From an uncultured Oscillospiraceae bacterium (GTDB lineage Bacteria; Bacillota; Clostridia; Oscillospirales; Oscillospiraceae), in assembly GCA_944386835.1 (NCBI GenBank), contig CALXCQ010000010.1, forward strand, positions 1 through 44,609: a stretch of 44,609 nucleotides of DNA, given 5' to 3'. Below, in pieces: positions 1 to 8,338 of this stretch. The position numbers and the translations under genes were made by a program. Position 1 is the stretch's first letter. Each line of letters starts with the position of its first letter. The notes under the pieces were generated by a model. The model was given only the letters and a program-made list of their open reading frames with translations. It had not been told where the DNA came from and searched no databases.

Positions 1-145
1 TAATGAGCTTATCCAGCTCCGGCACAGAACTATTTGTCTCCCACTTGGAAACCGATTGGCGAGACACGCCCAAAGCATCTGCCAGGTCACCTTGCGACAT
101 ATTCTTTTCCATACGAAGCCGATATATGGTCTGTCCTAAATTCAT
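1..145 (-). CDS. XRE-family transcriptional regulator (5' part only)
   Basis: The reverse strand from 145 reads MNLGQTIYRLRMEKNMSQGD and continues to the window edge, so only the first 48 residues are seen. The text has the helix-turn-helix layout of the XRE/Cro-C1 family: MSQGDLADALGVSR forms the two helices and QSVSKWETNSSVPELDKL is the typical recognition-helix ending. The start is set by AAGGAG placed 8 bases upstream of the ATG. XRE proteins of this type bind palindromic DNA as dimers; the target and any C-terminal effector domain are outside the window. It is transcribed in the same direction as the gcv operon but separated from it by a terminator-like hairpin and its own promoter. Confidence 0.85.
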   Translation of the reverse strand, partial: MNLGQTIYRLRMEKNMSQGDLADALGVSRQSVSKWETNSSVPELDKLI

Positions 146-173
146 GATTGATGCTCCTTGATTTTTTAGTACC

Positions 174-202
174 AGTATACCCTCCCAGCTACAGGAAGTC
201 TA
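174..202 (-). promoter_or_regulatory. Sigma-A-type promoter of the XRE regulator gene
   Basis: On the minus strand TAGACT (202-197) and TATACT (179-174) are separated by exactly 17 bases, and the ATG at 145 follows about 20 bases after the expected transcription start. A 6-3-6 palindrome, GCAACT-aac-AGTTGC, lies just upstream at 224-238 and could be an operator, although this is only inferred from its position. Confidence 0.6.
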
Positions 203-640
203 CCAGCTGGCCTTGAAACTCCCGCAACTAACAGTTGCACCAACGGAAAATTCGTTCTTTAAGGGCCAAGAAGTTTATTTAACCAGATGCCGGACCAACC
301 TGCTTGCCTGTCTTAACAAAGCGTTGCTTCCCTGCTTTTTCACAGTTGGCCGTTTCCGCATCTAATACGATCTTTGTACCAGTTTTCCCCTGGGTCGCTT
401 CCCCTTTATCCGTCTCGTCTCAGCCCGGCTTCCCGCAAAAGAGACTTTCTCCTTTCCACACTTTCCCATTCCAGATCCCTCTCCCAACCGGTGTCCCTCA
501 TGGAAGCTTTTCCCATCCCGGATTCGCTATCGAGGCAGTTTTCCCGTTTCCCGTACCCCGGTTCCGGAAACAAATCAGAAACAAGACACAGCCCTGCACA
601 AGGTACGAATCTTACTCACCCGGCTTCCCGCTGCAAAATG
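203..640. other. Intergenic stretch without a recognisable gene, strongly pyrimidine-rich on the plus strand
   Basis: The open frames here (for example the one from 304) give Pro/Ser/Phe-rich text with no domain and no ribosome binding site, so I do not call a gene. From about 320 to 600 the plus strand is dominated by C and T runs of the type TTCCC and CCCGG. The 12-mer CCCGGCTTCCCG occurs twice, at 424-435 and 619-630. Similar text occurs in other spacers of this window (see findings). Confidence 0.5.
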
Positions 641-643
641 AAA

Positions 644-669
644 CCCGGCGCTTGATGCGCCGGGCTTTT
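644..669 (-). terminator. Rho-independent terminator-like hairpin after the gcv operon
   Basis: CCCGGCGC (644-651) and GCGCCGGG (657-664) form a perfect 8-bp GC stem with a 5-base loop. On the minus strand the stem is followed by TTTCATTTT, about 120 bases after the lpdA stop. On the plus strand it is followed by CTTTT, so it may work in both directions. Confidence 0.6.
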
Positions 670-784
670 GATATTTCCTCTTTATACCTGGAACTGCTTT
701 CCATTCTTGTGCCTAAAATGGTTTCCCAGGGTCCAAGGGTCTCACCGCTTGCCTTTCATACGGCTTCGCAGATACCACACCCAC

Positions 785-2182
785 TCAATTTCCGCTTCGT
801 TTTGCCCGGGGGGCTGTGTGGATCGGGTAACCCAAGAGAGTATCGGCAGCTTCTGCAATTCCCTCAGCAAAGGTAGGATGAGGATGGATAGCGGATGCAA
901 TCTGTTCTACTGTCAGCTGAGAAGCAATGGCCAATGTCAATTCGCCAATCATATCCGTCGCCCGCCCGCACATCAGCTGGGCTCCCAGGACTCTTCCCGA
1001 TTCGTCCGCAACCAGCTTCACGAATCCCCGCTCCTGGTTGGTCAGCAAGCTTTTTCCGTTGGCTCCCATGAGGAATTTCCCCGTCTGCACCGGAATGCCT
1101 TTTGCTTTTGCCTCCGCCTCTGTCAGCCCCACAGAGGCTATCTCCGGAGACACATAGACGCACGAAGGTACCAGTTGCAAATCAATTTCACAGGGCTTCC
1201 CGGCCAGGTGAGCTGCCACCGCCAATCCCTGAGCAGACGCAGCATGGGCCAACTGCACGCCACCATTGGCGCAGTCTCCAATGGCATAAATATGCGGAAC
1301 ACTGGTCTGTCCCACTGCATCGACCTGAATGCGGCCCCGCTCCATCTCCGGCATACAGTTTTCGTCAAAAAGTCCTGCCGTATTCGGCGCTCTGCCAATG
1401 GCAATCAGTACACCGTCTGCCGCCACCTCTTGAACCTGGTCCTTTTGGGAGTACCGGCATGTCAGATCCGGCATAATCTCCTGCACCATGGCGCCTGTGA
1501 GAATCCGGATGCCCCGCTTCTTGCAGATCATAGACAGGTTCTGAGACAGTTCTTTATCCAGAGGGGGTAAAATCCGCTCCATTGCTTCAATTACCGTAAC
1601 CTCTGTACCAAAGGCCTGGTAAATACTGGCAAATTCCATACCAATGACACCGCCGCCAATAATGGTCAGACGCTTCAATTCCGGCATGGTTTCCAGTAGA
1701 CTGTCACTGGTATATACGCCTTTTCCCTGTGCGCCTGGAATCCGCGGAACAACGGGACGTGAGCCGGTAGCAATGACCAGATTTTCTCCTTCCAGGTCCT
1801 GTACACTGCCGTCAGACAAAGTGACGCGCACACTTTGCGCTCCTGTCACAAATCCTTGGCCCCGTAACACCGTGACACCGTTGGCCTTTAATAAAGACTC
1901 AATGCCGCCTCGCAAGGTATCACTTACTTCTACCTTTCTAGCTCGCAGGGCCGGCCAGTCCAATGCCATTTCTTTCGAAAGAACACCGGCAGTATGTCCT
2001 GCCTCTGTCAAAACTTCTGCCGTGTGAAGCAGCGTCTTAGTGGGGATACAGCCTCGATTCAGGCAGGTACCACCAATGGCATCTGCTTCCACCAACGCTA
2101 CTTGCAGGCCATACTGGGCCATGCGGATTGCCGCCACATATCCGCCGGGGCCGCCCCCCAGAATAATGCTGTCATATTTCAT
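785..2182 (-). CDS. lpdA: Dihydrolipoyl dehydrogenase (E3 / L-protein)
   Basis: FAD-dependent disulfide oxidoreductase that reoxidises dihydrolipoyl groups with NAD+; here it would serve GcvH. The 465-residue length is normal. Visible motifs are the N-terminal FAD site GGGPGGYVAAIRM, the redox-active disulfide GGTCLNRGCIPTK, the NAD-binding site IIGGGVIGMEFAS near residue 170, the second FAD motif IYAIGDCANGG near 300, and the C-terminal catalytic base region HPHPTFAEGIAEA. A GTG at 2200 is in frame, but it lies upstream of AAGGAG, which is ideally spaced from the ATG at 2182, so I use that ATG. It is the last gene of the gcv operon, starting 14 bases after lplA ends. Confidence 0.95.
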   Translation of the reverse strand: MKYDSIILGGGPGGYVAAIRMAQYGLQVALVEADAIGGTCLNRGCIPTKTLLHTAEVLTEAGHTAGVLSKEMALDWPALRARKVEVSDTLRGGIESLLKANGVTVLRGQGFVTGAQSVRVTLSDGSVQDLEGENLVIATGSRPVVPRIPGAQGKGVYTSDSLLETMPELKRLTIIGGGVIGMEFASIYQAFGTEVTVIEAMERILPPLDKELSQNLSMICKKRGIRILTGAMVQEIMPDLTCRYSQKDQVQEVAADGVLIAIGRAPNTAGLFDENCMPEMERGRIQVDAVGQTSVPHIYAIGDCANGGVQLAHAASAQGLAVAAHLAGKPCEIDLQLVPSCVYVSPEIASVGLTEAEAKAKGIPVQTGKFLMGANGKSLLTNQERGFVKLVADESGRVLGAQLMCGRATDMIGELTLAIASQLTVEQIASAIHPHPTFAEGIAEAADTLLGYPIHTAPRAKRSGN

Positions 2183-2196
2183 ACTTTTACTCCTTA

Positions 2197-3201
2197 TCAC
2201 TCTAAATCCGTCTGCAAAAGTTGACGCAGACTGACCAGTATCTGCTCCTGTTCCTGCGTCTGAGACGGAACCGTTTCCAATTGTTCTAACAGTGTAGCTT
2301 TTTCGTAATAACAGCCGATAAAATACTTAGCCAATCCTGATAAAAATTGGCCGTCCATACCGTCAGAATAAACGGCTGCCTGGGTAATCATTCCCCGTGT
2401 GACCACAAATTGCAGTTGCAGATTCCCCCAGGGGTACCGTTGCTCCAATTGCGCCGTAAATGGCAATTTTGTTCCCAGTCGCCATGCATCAGATGCAAAA
2501 AATCCTTCTTTTTTCCCCAGCTTCTCTTCTGGCAGCTCCCAGGAATGGATCGCCTGAGCAGGCAATCCATATATTTTTTGGAAACTCTCAATCAGTTGTC
2601 GGGCCAGCTTGGGAATGGTAATTTCCGGCGCAAGCTGGCACAAGTTTACGACACGGGAGCGAACGGATTGGACACCCTTGGAAGCCAGTTTTGCCTTGGA
2701 CACCTGTAAATAGGCCCCCAATTTTTCCATGTCTACATTCACCAGCAATGTTCCATGATGGTAGCATCGGCCACGGGTGTCATAGAAGGCATTGCCGGAA
2801 AATTTCTGGCCGTCAATTTCCAAATCATTACGCCCCGATTGCTTTGCCTCAATTCCAAATTGGCGCACGGCATCTAAAATGACACAGAGCTGTCGGTCCA
2901 GATCGTAATCTGCTTTTCCAACCAAAAAAGTAAAATTGAGATTACCTAAATCATGGTAAACTGCCCCGCCACCTGACAGTCGCCGCGCCAGATATCCGCC
3001 GCTTTCCTGCAGCGCGTTTAGTTTGCACTCAGCCCAGGGATTTTGATTTCTGCCAATCACCACTGTGTGACGATTTTGCCAGAGATACAAAATGCACTCC
3101 CCCGGTTGTACCTGTTCCAGAAGATATTCCTCTATGGCCAGATTCCGAAAGGGCACTGTATTTTCCCGAAAATTTTCATAATACCGTAACTTTGTAATCA
3201 T
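2197..3201 (-). CDS. lplA: Lipoate-protein ligase A
   Basis: ATP-dependent ligase that attaches free lipoate to the lysine of lipoyl domains through a lipoyl-AMP intermediate. The family signature is clear: RRLSGGGAVYHDLGNLNF carries the RRxSGGGAVxHD lipoate/AMP site, followed by the lysine motif QKFSGNAFY and then HHGTLLVNVDM. A C-terminal accessory domain fills residues 240-334, as in full-length bacterial LplA (about 335 residues). Several starts are possible. I take the ATG at 3201 because GGGGGA precedes it and the protein then begins with the usual NLAIEEYLL helix; starts at 3213 and 3270 are less supported. Lying between gcvPB and lpdA, its likely substrate is GcvH. Confidence 0.93.
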   Translation of the reverse strand: MITKLRYYENFRENTVPFRNLAIEEYLLEQVQPGECILYLWQNRHTVVIGRNQNPWAECKLNALQESGGYLARRLSGGGAVYHDLGNLNFTFLVGKADYDLDRQLCVILDAVRQFGIEAKQSGRNDLEIDGQKFSGNAFYDTRGRCYHHGTLLVNVDMEKLGAYLQVSKAKLASKGVQSVRSRVVNLCQLAPEITIPKLARQLIESFQKIYGLPAQAIHSWELPEEKLGKKEGFFASDAWRLGTKLPFTAQLEQRYPWGNLQLQFVVTRGMITQAAVYSDGMDGQFLSGLAKYFIGCYYEKATLLEQLETVPSQTQEQEQILVSLRQLLQTDLE

Positions 3202-3280
3202 AGATTCCCCCATGTTTTTCCGGCGCAAAAGAGTTTTGTGGCCGAGCAAAAGCTGCCCGGCCACATACATTTCTTCAAAA

Positions 3281-4720
3281 CTATGCTTCTACCGGCGTAT
3301 ACCGCAGGACAGGATGCCGGGCAGCCCCTACCTCATCCGGTCTTCCAATGGGCGCATTATGAGGAGCCTCATGCAGACTCTCCGGATCTTTCCTGGCCTC
3401 TTGCAGGATTTCCAGGAAGACCTGTGCTGCGTGATCCAACGTCTCACGAGACTCGGTCTCAGTGGGCTCTACCATCAGTGCTTCGTGGACAATCAGGGGG
3501 AAGTACATTGTTGGCGGATGGATGCCGAAGTCGATAAGTCGCTTGGCCACATCCATAGCGGAAACGCCTGTCTCTTTCTTGAGCGTTTCCAGTGTCATAA
3601 CAAATTCATGCATACAAGGGCCATGATATGCCATGTCGTAGTGGCCCTCCAGCTGATGCATCAGGTAGTTGGCATTGAGAACCGCCCCTGTGGAGGCTTC
3701 CGGGATTCCCTCTTTTCCCAACGTGAGAATATACGTCAGGGCTTTTACTACTACCAGGAAGTTACCATAGAACGTACGTACCCGTCCAACAGTCTGCTCC
3801 GGCATCTGCAGATCATACTGCCCGTCCTTCTTAACCACTACAGGACCCGGCAGGAAAGGTGCCAAAAATGCCTTGCAGCCTACAGGGCCGCTGCCAGGAC
3901 CGCCACCGCCGTGCGGCGTGGAGAAGGTCTTGTGCAAATTCAAATGGACACAGTCAAAACCCATATCGCCGGGACGAACAACTCCCATTACCGCATTCAG
4001 GTTGGCACCGTCATAGTAACACAGGCCGCCGGCATCATGAACAATCTGGGTAATCTCCAGAATGTTCTTGTCAAACAGGCCCACCGTATTGGGGTTGGTC
4101 AGCATAAGGCCGGCAGTATCCGGTCCCACCGCTGCACGCAGGCCGTCCAAATCCACGCAGCCGTCTGCATCCGACGGAACGCTGACCACGGTATATCCAC
4201 ACATAGTCGCGCTGGCGGGGTTCGTACCGTGGGCAGAGTCAGGAACAATAATCTTGGTTCTGGCCGTATCGCCCCGGGAGAGGTGATAGGCACGAATTAA
4301 AAGCAATCCCGTATACTCGCCATGTGCACCGGCGGCAGGCTGTAATGTTACCCGATCCATACCGGTGATCTCCGACAAGGTGCTTTCTGCCCGAGCCAAA
4401 ACTTCCAGACATCCCTGAGCCGTCTCAACCGGCTGCAGAGGATGAATTTTGGTAAAGCCAGGCAAAGCCGCCATTTCTTCATTGACTCTGGGATTGTATT
4501 TCATCGTACAAGAGCCCAAAGGATAAAAACCATCGTTCACACCGTGGGTCTGTTTTGCCAACTGGGTATAGTGCCGGCCCAGATCCACTTCTGCAATCTC
4601 AGGCAGCATAGGCGCCGACTTTCTGCACAGGCTTTCCGGTACGTCATAAGCAGGAACATCACATGCCGGTAATACAGAACATCCTCTGCCGACATGGCTG
4701 CGCTCAAAAATCAGTTCCAT
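3281..4720 (-). CDS. gcvPB: Glycine dehydrogenase (decarboxylating) subunit 2, P-protein beta
   Basis: C-terminal half of the two-piece P-protein. With GcvPA it decarboxylates glycine using pyridoxal phosphate and passes the aminomethyl group to the lipoyl arm of GcvH. The PLP lysine is in HLNLHKTFSTPHGGGGPG, and the helper motif DSAHGTNPASA is also present. The 479-residue length fits the family. The ATG at 4720 overlaps the gcvPA stop as TAATG, with AAGGAGG placed inside the end of gcvPA. This arrangement suggests translational coupling and equal subunit amounts. An upstream in-frame GTG at 4729 lies too close to the Shine-Dalgarno sequence. Confidence 0.96.
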   Translation of the reverse strand: MELIFERSHVGRGCSVLPACDVPAYDVPESLCRKSAPMLPEIAEVDLGRHYTQLAKQTHGVNDGFYPLGSCTMKYNPRVNEEMAALPGFTKIHPLQPVETAQGCLEVLARAESTLSEITGMDRVTLQPAAGAHGEYTGLLLIRAYHLSRGDTARTKIIVPDSAHGTNPASATMCGYTVVSVPSDADGCVDLDGLRAAVGPDTAGLMLTNPNTVGLFDKNILEITQIVHDAGGLCYYDGANLNAVMGVVRPGDMGFDCVHLNLHKTFSTPHGGGGPGSGPVGCKAFLAPFLPGPVVVKKDGQYDLQMPEQTVGRVRTFYGNFLVVVKALTYILTLGKEGIPEASTGAVLNANYLMHQLEGHYDMAYHGPCMHEFVMTLETLKKETGVSAMDVAKRLIDFGIHPPTMYFPLIVHEALMVEPTETESRETLDHAAQVFLEILQEARKDPESLHEAPHNAPIGRPDEVGAARHPVLRYTPVEA

Positions 4721-6033
4721 TATGCACACACCTCCTTCATAGCTTCCACAAGTGCATCAATCTGTGCCTTGGAATTCTGCTCCGTCACACACCATAAAAT
4801 TCCTTCTTCTACTGGCAAACCTCCCAGAATACCCTTTTCTGCCAATTTCTGGGTCACTGTCTGAGAACAAACAGGCGTTGTGGTGACAAACTCATGGAAA
4901 TAAGGGCCAGTGTATACCAGGGACACACCCGGAATCTGGCACAGCTTCTCCTGGGCATAGTGGGCCTTATTGTAGCACTGATGTGCACACTCCGCCAACC
5001 CTTTGGGACCCATAGCCGCCAGATATACCGCTGCCGTCATGGCACAAAGAGCCTGATTGGAGCAGATATTGGACGAAGCTTTCTCCCGACGGATATGCTG
5101 CTCTCTGGCCTGAAGGGTCAGAACAAAAGCCCGGTTTCCCTTGGCATCGGTAGTTTGACCTACAATTCTGCCCGGCAGCTTCCGCATCATTGCCTGGGTA
5201 GAAGCCATAAAGCCCAAATAGGGTCCGCCAAACGCCAAAGACATTCCTAAAGGCTGACCTTCGCCTACTGCAATATCGGCACCGCACTCACCTGGCGTCT
5301 GCAACATGCCCATGGCAATGGGATTGACGCCCATAATGGCTTTGCAGCCTTTTTCATGGGCCATCTGGCAAAGTCCCTGGCCATCCTCAATCTGCCCGTA
5401 GAAATTGGGCTGTTGGAAATAGATACAGGCTGTCGTGTCATCAATGGCCGCAGCCATGGCTTCCAGATCCGTTTTTCCATCTTTGGCCGGGATCACCTGT
5501 ACCGGCACACTGCGGCTGGAGCAGTAGGTTTCAATCGTGGTCAGAACCTGGGGATTCACTGCCCCGGATACTACCGCTTTACTGCGCTTGCGCTCCTGAC
5601 ACATCATAACTGCTTCCGCAGCTGCACTGCCACCATCATAGACAGAGGCATTGGACACTTCCATGCCGGTCAGTTCGCAAATCATAGTCTGATATTCAAA
5701 AATCGACTGCAAAATGCCCTGACTCAACTCTGCCTGGTACGGGGTATATGCCGTGACAAATTCTTCTTTACTGGTCACGGTTTTCACAATAGACGGAATA
5801 TAGTGATTGTATGCGCCTGCGCCCCGGAAGATGGAAGAAAACTGTGTGTTTTTCTGTGCCATCTCCTCCATAACCTGGCGGACTTCCAATTCACTCAGGC
5901 CCGCAGGCAGATTCAGCTCTTTCACCCGCATCTGAGCAGGTACGGCAGCATACAGCTGATCAATGGACGAAAGGCCCATACTCTTCAGCATTTCCTGGCG
6001 TTCCTGATCTGACGCCGGAATATAACGGCCCAT
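4720..6033 (-). CDS. gcvPA: Glycine dehydrogenase (decarboxylating) subunit 1, P-protein alpha
   Basis: N-terminal half of the split P-protein found in Firmicutes, archaea and some other bacteria; it pairs with GcvPB to form the PLP enzyme. The protein opens MGRYIPASDQERQEML and contains the family segments FRGAGAYNHYIPSIV, YTPYQAELSQGILQ and EYQTMICELTGM, in a 437-residue chain of standard length. The start at 6033 follows GAGGAGG and comes 2 bases after the gcvH stop; the in-frame codons further upstream run through gcvH and are not used. No key residue appears to be missing. Confidence 0.95.
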   Translation of the reverse strand: MGRYIPASDQERQEMLKSMGLSSIDQLYAAVPAQMRVKELNLPAGLSELEVRQVMEEMAQKNTQFSSIFRGAGAYNHYIPSIVKTVTSKEEFVTAYTPYQAELSQGILQSIFEYQTMICELTGMEVSNASVYDGGSAAAEAVMMCQERKRSKAVVSGAVNPQVLTTIETYCSSRSVPVQVIPAKDGKTDLEAMAAAIDDTTACIYFQQPNFYGQIEDGQGLCQMAHEKGCKAIMGVNPIAMGMLQTPGECGADIAVGEGQPLGMSLAFGGPYLGFMASTQAMMRKLPGRIVGQTTDAKGNRAFVLTLQAREQHIRREKASSNICSNQALCAMTAAVYLAAMGPKGLAECAHQCYNKAHYAQEKLCQIPGVSLVYTGPYFHEFVTTTPVCSQTVTQKLAEKGILGGLPVEEGILWCVTEQNSKAQIDALVEAMKEVCA

Positions 6034-6035
6034 TC

Positions 6036-6416
6036 TCAGCCCTCCTCTGCGCAGACAGCCTCGTATCCCTTGGCATCCAGTAATTCTTCGGTTTCTGTAA
6101 TTCCCTCTACCCGAATCAGCCAAGCATCGTAAGGCGCCTCGTTGATTTTTTCCGGCTGGTCCAGAAGTTCCTCATTGATTTCCGCTACTGTTGCAGTGAC
6201 CGGGCTGAACACATCCGACACAGCTTTTACTGACTCAACATCTGCAAAGCTCTCACCACAGACAATGCTGTCGCCCACTTCCGGCAAATTGACAAATACC
6301 AGATTCCCCAATGCATCTTGGGCAAAATCCGTCAGACCAATTTCCGCCGTGCCTTCGCCGGTCATCTTCAGCCACTCATGAGACTTGGCATATTGCAGAT
6401 TTTCAGGTGTATTCAT
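6036..6416 (-). CDS. gcvH: Glycine cleavage system H protein
   Basis: Lipoyl carrier that shuttles the aminomethyl group between the P-, T- and L-proteins. The 126-residue length is typical. The lipoylated lysine is in FADVESVKAVSDVFSP near residue 62, and the fold starts with YAKSHEWLKM and GLTDFAQDALG, as usual for the family. The ATG is preceded by GGAGGA with an 8-base gap. It lies between gcvT (99 bases upstream) and gcvPA. LplA encoded downstream is the probable modifying enzyme, since no lipoate synthase (lipA) is seen in this window. Confidence 0.97.
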   Translation of the reverse strand: MNTPENLQYAKSHEWLKMTGEGTAEIGLTDFAQDALGNLVFVNLPEVGDSIVCGESFADVESVKAVSDVFSPVTATVAEINEELLDQPEKINEAPYDAWLIRVEGITETEELLDAKGYEAVCAEEG

Positions 6417-6515
6417 AACAACATTCCTCCAATAGTTTTATTCTGAGTCTTTTCCATATTTTTACAGGAAATTGCCGTTTCTTTCGGCCCATTTCCCAAT
6501 AACGGCACAAACTTT

Positions 6516-7598
6516 TTACACCGTGTAAAACGGGTAATCCACTACTTGAGCAGGTACTTTTCTGCCGCGAACGTCTACTTCTACCGAATCGCCCAGCTGT
6601 ACGCTGTCGGTCTCCACCAGAGCCATGGCATAAGCACCTTTCAAATACGGGCAGAAAGTTCCAGATGTGGTCATACCGATCTGCTTCTCTCCCGCCCAAA
6701 CCGGCTGATGTTCCCGGATAATTCCACGACCTGTAACTTTCAGGCCAATCCGTTTCCGCTGGGGTTCGCCTTTGGCTACCAGAGCCTCTTTACCGATAAA
6801 TTCCGCTTTATTCAGTTTGACACTGAAGCCCAGGCCTGTCTCCAATGGTGTGACGGTATCGTCCATTTCATGGCCATACAACGGCATTCCTGCCTCCAGG
6901 CGCAAAGTGTCTCTGGCACCCAGTCCACAGGGAATCAAACCGTCGTCTTTTCCTGTCTGCAAAAGCAGCCGCCAAAGAGCCGGCCCCTCTTCTGCACCGC
7001 AGTATAATTCATAGCCCAGGCTCCCGGTATATCCCGTCCGGGACAGAAGGCAACGAATGCCGCCTACGGAAACTTCCCGGGTGAAGCTATAATATTTTTC
7101 CGGAATCTGTTCTGCGGGAATCAGTTTTTCCAAAATTGCCCTGGACTTGGGTCCCTGCAGCGCGATTTGTGCAACTTTCGCAGAGATGTTTTCCATCTGG
7201 GTATCCGGCAATAAATTGGCCCGCATATGGGCATCGTCTTTTTCGCAGTTGGCAGCATTGACGACTATGAAGAATACATCGTCCGCTACCCGATAAACAA
7301 TCAGATCATCCACCACACCGCCATCTGCATTGCACATAGGGCTGTAACGCACCCGGCCAATTGCCAGATTGGTATAGTCATTGGTCATCAAATGATTCAG
7401 ACTGGCCAATGCGCCAGGCCCCCGCAGAATGATCTCACCCATATGAGATACGTCAAACAGGCCGCAAGCCTCCCGCACCGCCATATGCTCGGTAATGACG
7501 CCTGTGGGATACTCCACCGGAAGCAAATAGCCACCAAAAGGTACAATCTTCCCTCCACACGCTAGATGCTCTTCATACAGTGGGGTTTTCTTTTCCAT
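6516..7598 (-). CDS. gcvT: Aminomethyltransferase (glycine cleavage T protein)
   Basis: Transfers the methylene group from aminomethyl-GcvH to tetrahydrofolate, releasing ammonia. Diagnostic segments are the N-terminal GLFDVSHMGEI, LMTNDYTN, the folate-domain stretch SRTGYTGSLGYELYC, CGLGARDTLRLEAGMPLYG, and the C-terminal barrel ending in VPAQVVDYPFY. The ATG at 7598 (360 residues) has a purine-rich GGGATGAGGGT just upstream; an ATG 10 codons earlier has no such site. It is the first gene of the operon behind the glycine riboswitch. The 99-base gap to gcvH contains only a loose GCCGTT/AACGGC inverted repeat (6474-6506). Confidence 0.96.
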   Translation of the reverse strand: MEKKTPLYEEHLACGGKIVPFGGYLLPVEYPTGVITEHMAVREACGLFDVSHMGEIILRGPGALASLNHLMTNDYTNLAIGRVRYSPMCNADGGVVDDLIVYRVADDVFFIVVNAANCEKDDAHMRANLLPDTQMENISAKVAQIALQGPKSRAILEKLIPAEQIPEKYYSFTREVSVGGIRCLLSRTGYTGSLGYELYCGAEEGPALWRLLLQTGKDDGLIPCGLGARDTLRLEAGMPLYGHEMDDTVTPLETGLGFSVKLNKAEFIGKEALVAKGEPQRKRIGLKVTGRGIIREHQPVWAGEKQIGMTTSGTFCPYLKGAYAMALVETDSVQLGDSVEVDVRGRKVPAQVVDYPFYTV

Positions 7599-7663
7599 AC
7601 CCTCATCCCTTTCTATTGTTGTTTCCATATAGAAAATTGTACATCTCCCGGAGACGGGCGCAT

Positions 7664-7697
7664 AAAAAAGAGGCGCACCGTCCTTCGGTACGCCTCT
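7664..7697 (-). terminator. Riboswitch-controlled intrinsic terminator of the gcv leader
   Basis: On the minus strand AGAGGCGTACCG (7697-7686) pairs with CGGTGCGCCTCT (7680-7669), a 12-bp stem with one G-U pair and a 5-base loop, followed directly by a U tract (7669-7664). The upstream arm overlaps the 3' strand of aptamer II helix P1, so aptamer folding and terminator formation are mutually exclusive. This is the layout of a glycine ON switch. Confidence 0.88.
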
Positions 7698-7843
7698 GTC
7701 TTTTTACCTGAAAGATGATCCCTCGCGGGATTGCTTCTTCGGTGCCAATTCAATGGCTCTCCAGAGTATTGTCAGATTCCAGTCCTTTTGCCTGAGAGTT
7801 CTTGCTTCCCCTTCGGCGCCAATCAATGGTCTCTCCCGGAATC
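7694..7843 (-). promoter_or_regulatory. Tandem glycine riboswitch (two aptamers)
   Basis: Aptamer I spans 7843-7775: its P1 is GATTCC/GGAATC, and the core contains GGGAGAGACC, GGCGCCGAAGGGG and CTCTCAGGCAAAAGGAC. Aptamer II spans 7766-7694: its P1 is CTCTG/CAGAG, with GGAGAGCC, GGCACCGAAGAAGC and CATCTTTCAGGTAAAAAGAC. These are the conserved gcvT-class glycine elements in the usual tandem order, joined by a short linker. Glycine binding should stabilise P1 of aptamer II and block the terminator that follows, turning on the glycine cleavage operon when glycine is plentiful. Confidence 0.95.
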
Positions 7844-7891
7844 GTCATCCAACTATGTAATTTTCAGGCGCCATGCGCCACATACGGATTC

Positions 7892-7920
7892 AGTATATCC
7901 TCTATTTCAACCAGTGTCAA
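7892..7920 (-). promoter_or_regulatory. Promoter of the glycine cleavage operon
   Basis: A perfect TTGACA (7920-7915) and TATACT (7897-7892) are separated by 17 bases on the minus strand. The predicted start is near 7885, about 40 bases before aptamer I, which suits a riboswitch-controlled leader. Confidence 0.85.
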
Positions 7921-8266
7921 GGAACCATTTTTCACAGATATCCCAGTTTAAATTTGTACTATCTGCGCGGGGTTTCCCTCCTTAAATTCCCAATAAAAAC
8001 AAATGTCCACACACAGATAATTTCAAATTCTGCCCCTTGCTTTTCCTGTCAGTTTCCTTTCTCGAAACGATTCCCCTCTGGCTTCTCCACTCCGCCTTTC
8101 CGTGCCTTCTTTTCTGCTCCGTCTTGAAACCATATTTATGCCAGGCGACTACGTGGTCTCGCCCGTTCTTCCCGGTTCATTTTTCTCAACCCATTCATGG
8201 CTGCTTTTTATTTTCCACCAGATCTGTTATACTGAAAAAACTCCCATCCTTTGCCGCAAATATAAA
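7921..8266. other. Intergenic stretch with no gene seen
   Basis: The spacer lies between the gcv promoter and the terminator of the next minus-strand gene. The plus strand is again rich in pyrimidine runs (TTTCC, CCCGTTCTTCCCGG). Small frames here have no ribosome binding site and no recognisable protein. Confidence 0.5.
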
Positions 8267-8297
8267 TCTGCGCGGAAGCAGCTTGCCTCCGCGCAGA
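8260..8297 (-). terminator. Terminator of the SLH/CHAP gene
   Basis: On the minus strand TCTGCGCGGA (8297 down) pairs with TCCGCGCAGA (8267 up) around a partly paired GGCAAGCTGC loop, followed by TTTATATTT. It lies about 40 bases after the stop codon at 8339. Confidence 0.8.
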
Positions 8298-8338
8298 CAG
8301 TAATTTCTTACCGGTGGCCCTCACTGGAAATCTTTGGC

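Noticed and set aside
304-1570. Plus-strand frames opposite and upstream of lpdA, including one of 300 codons
   Set aside because: They are low-complexity Pro/Ser/Phe or Arg/His-rich text without ribosome binding sites; lpdA on the other strand explains the DNA.
3212-4300. Plus-strand frame of 362 codons opposite gcvPB
   Set aside because: No recognisable domain; gcvPB is certain on the minus strand.
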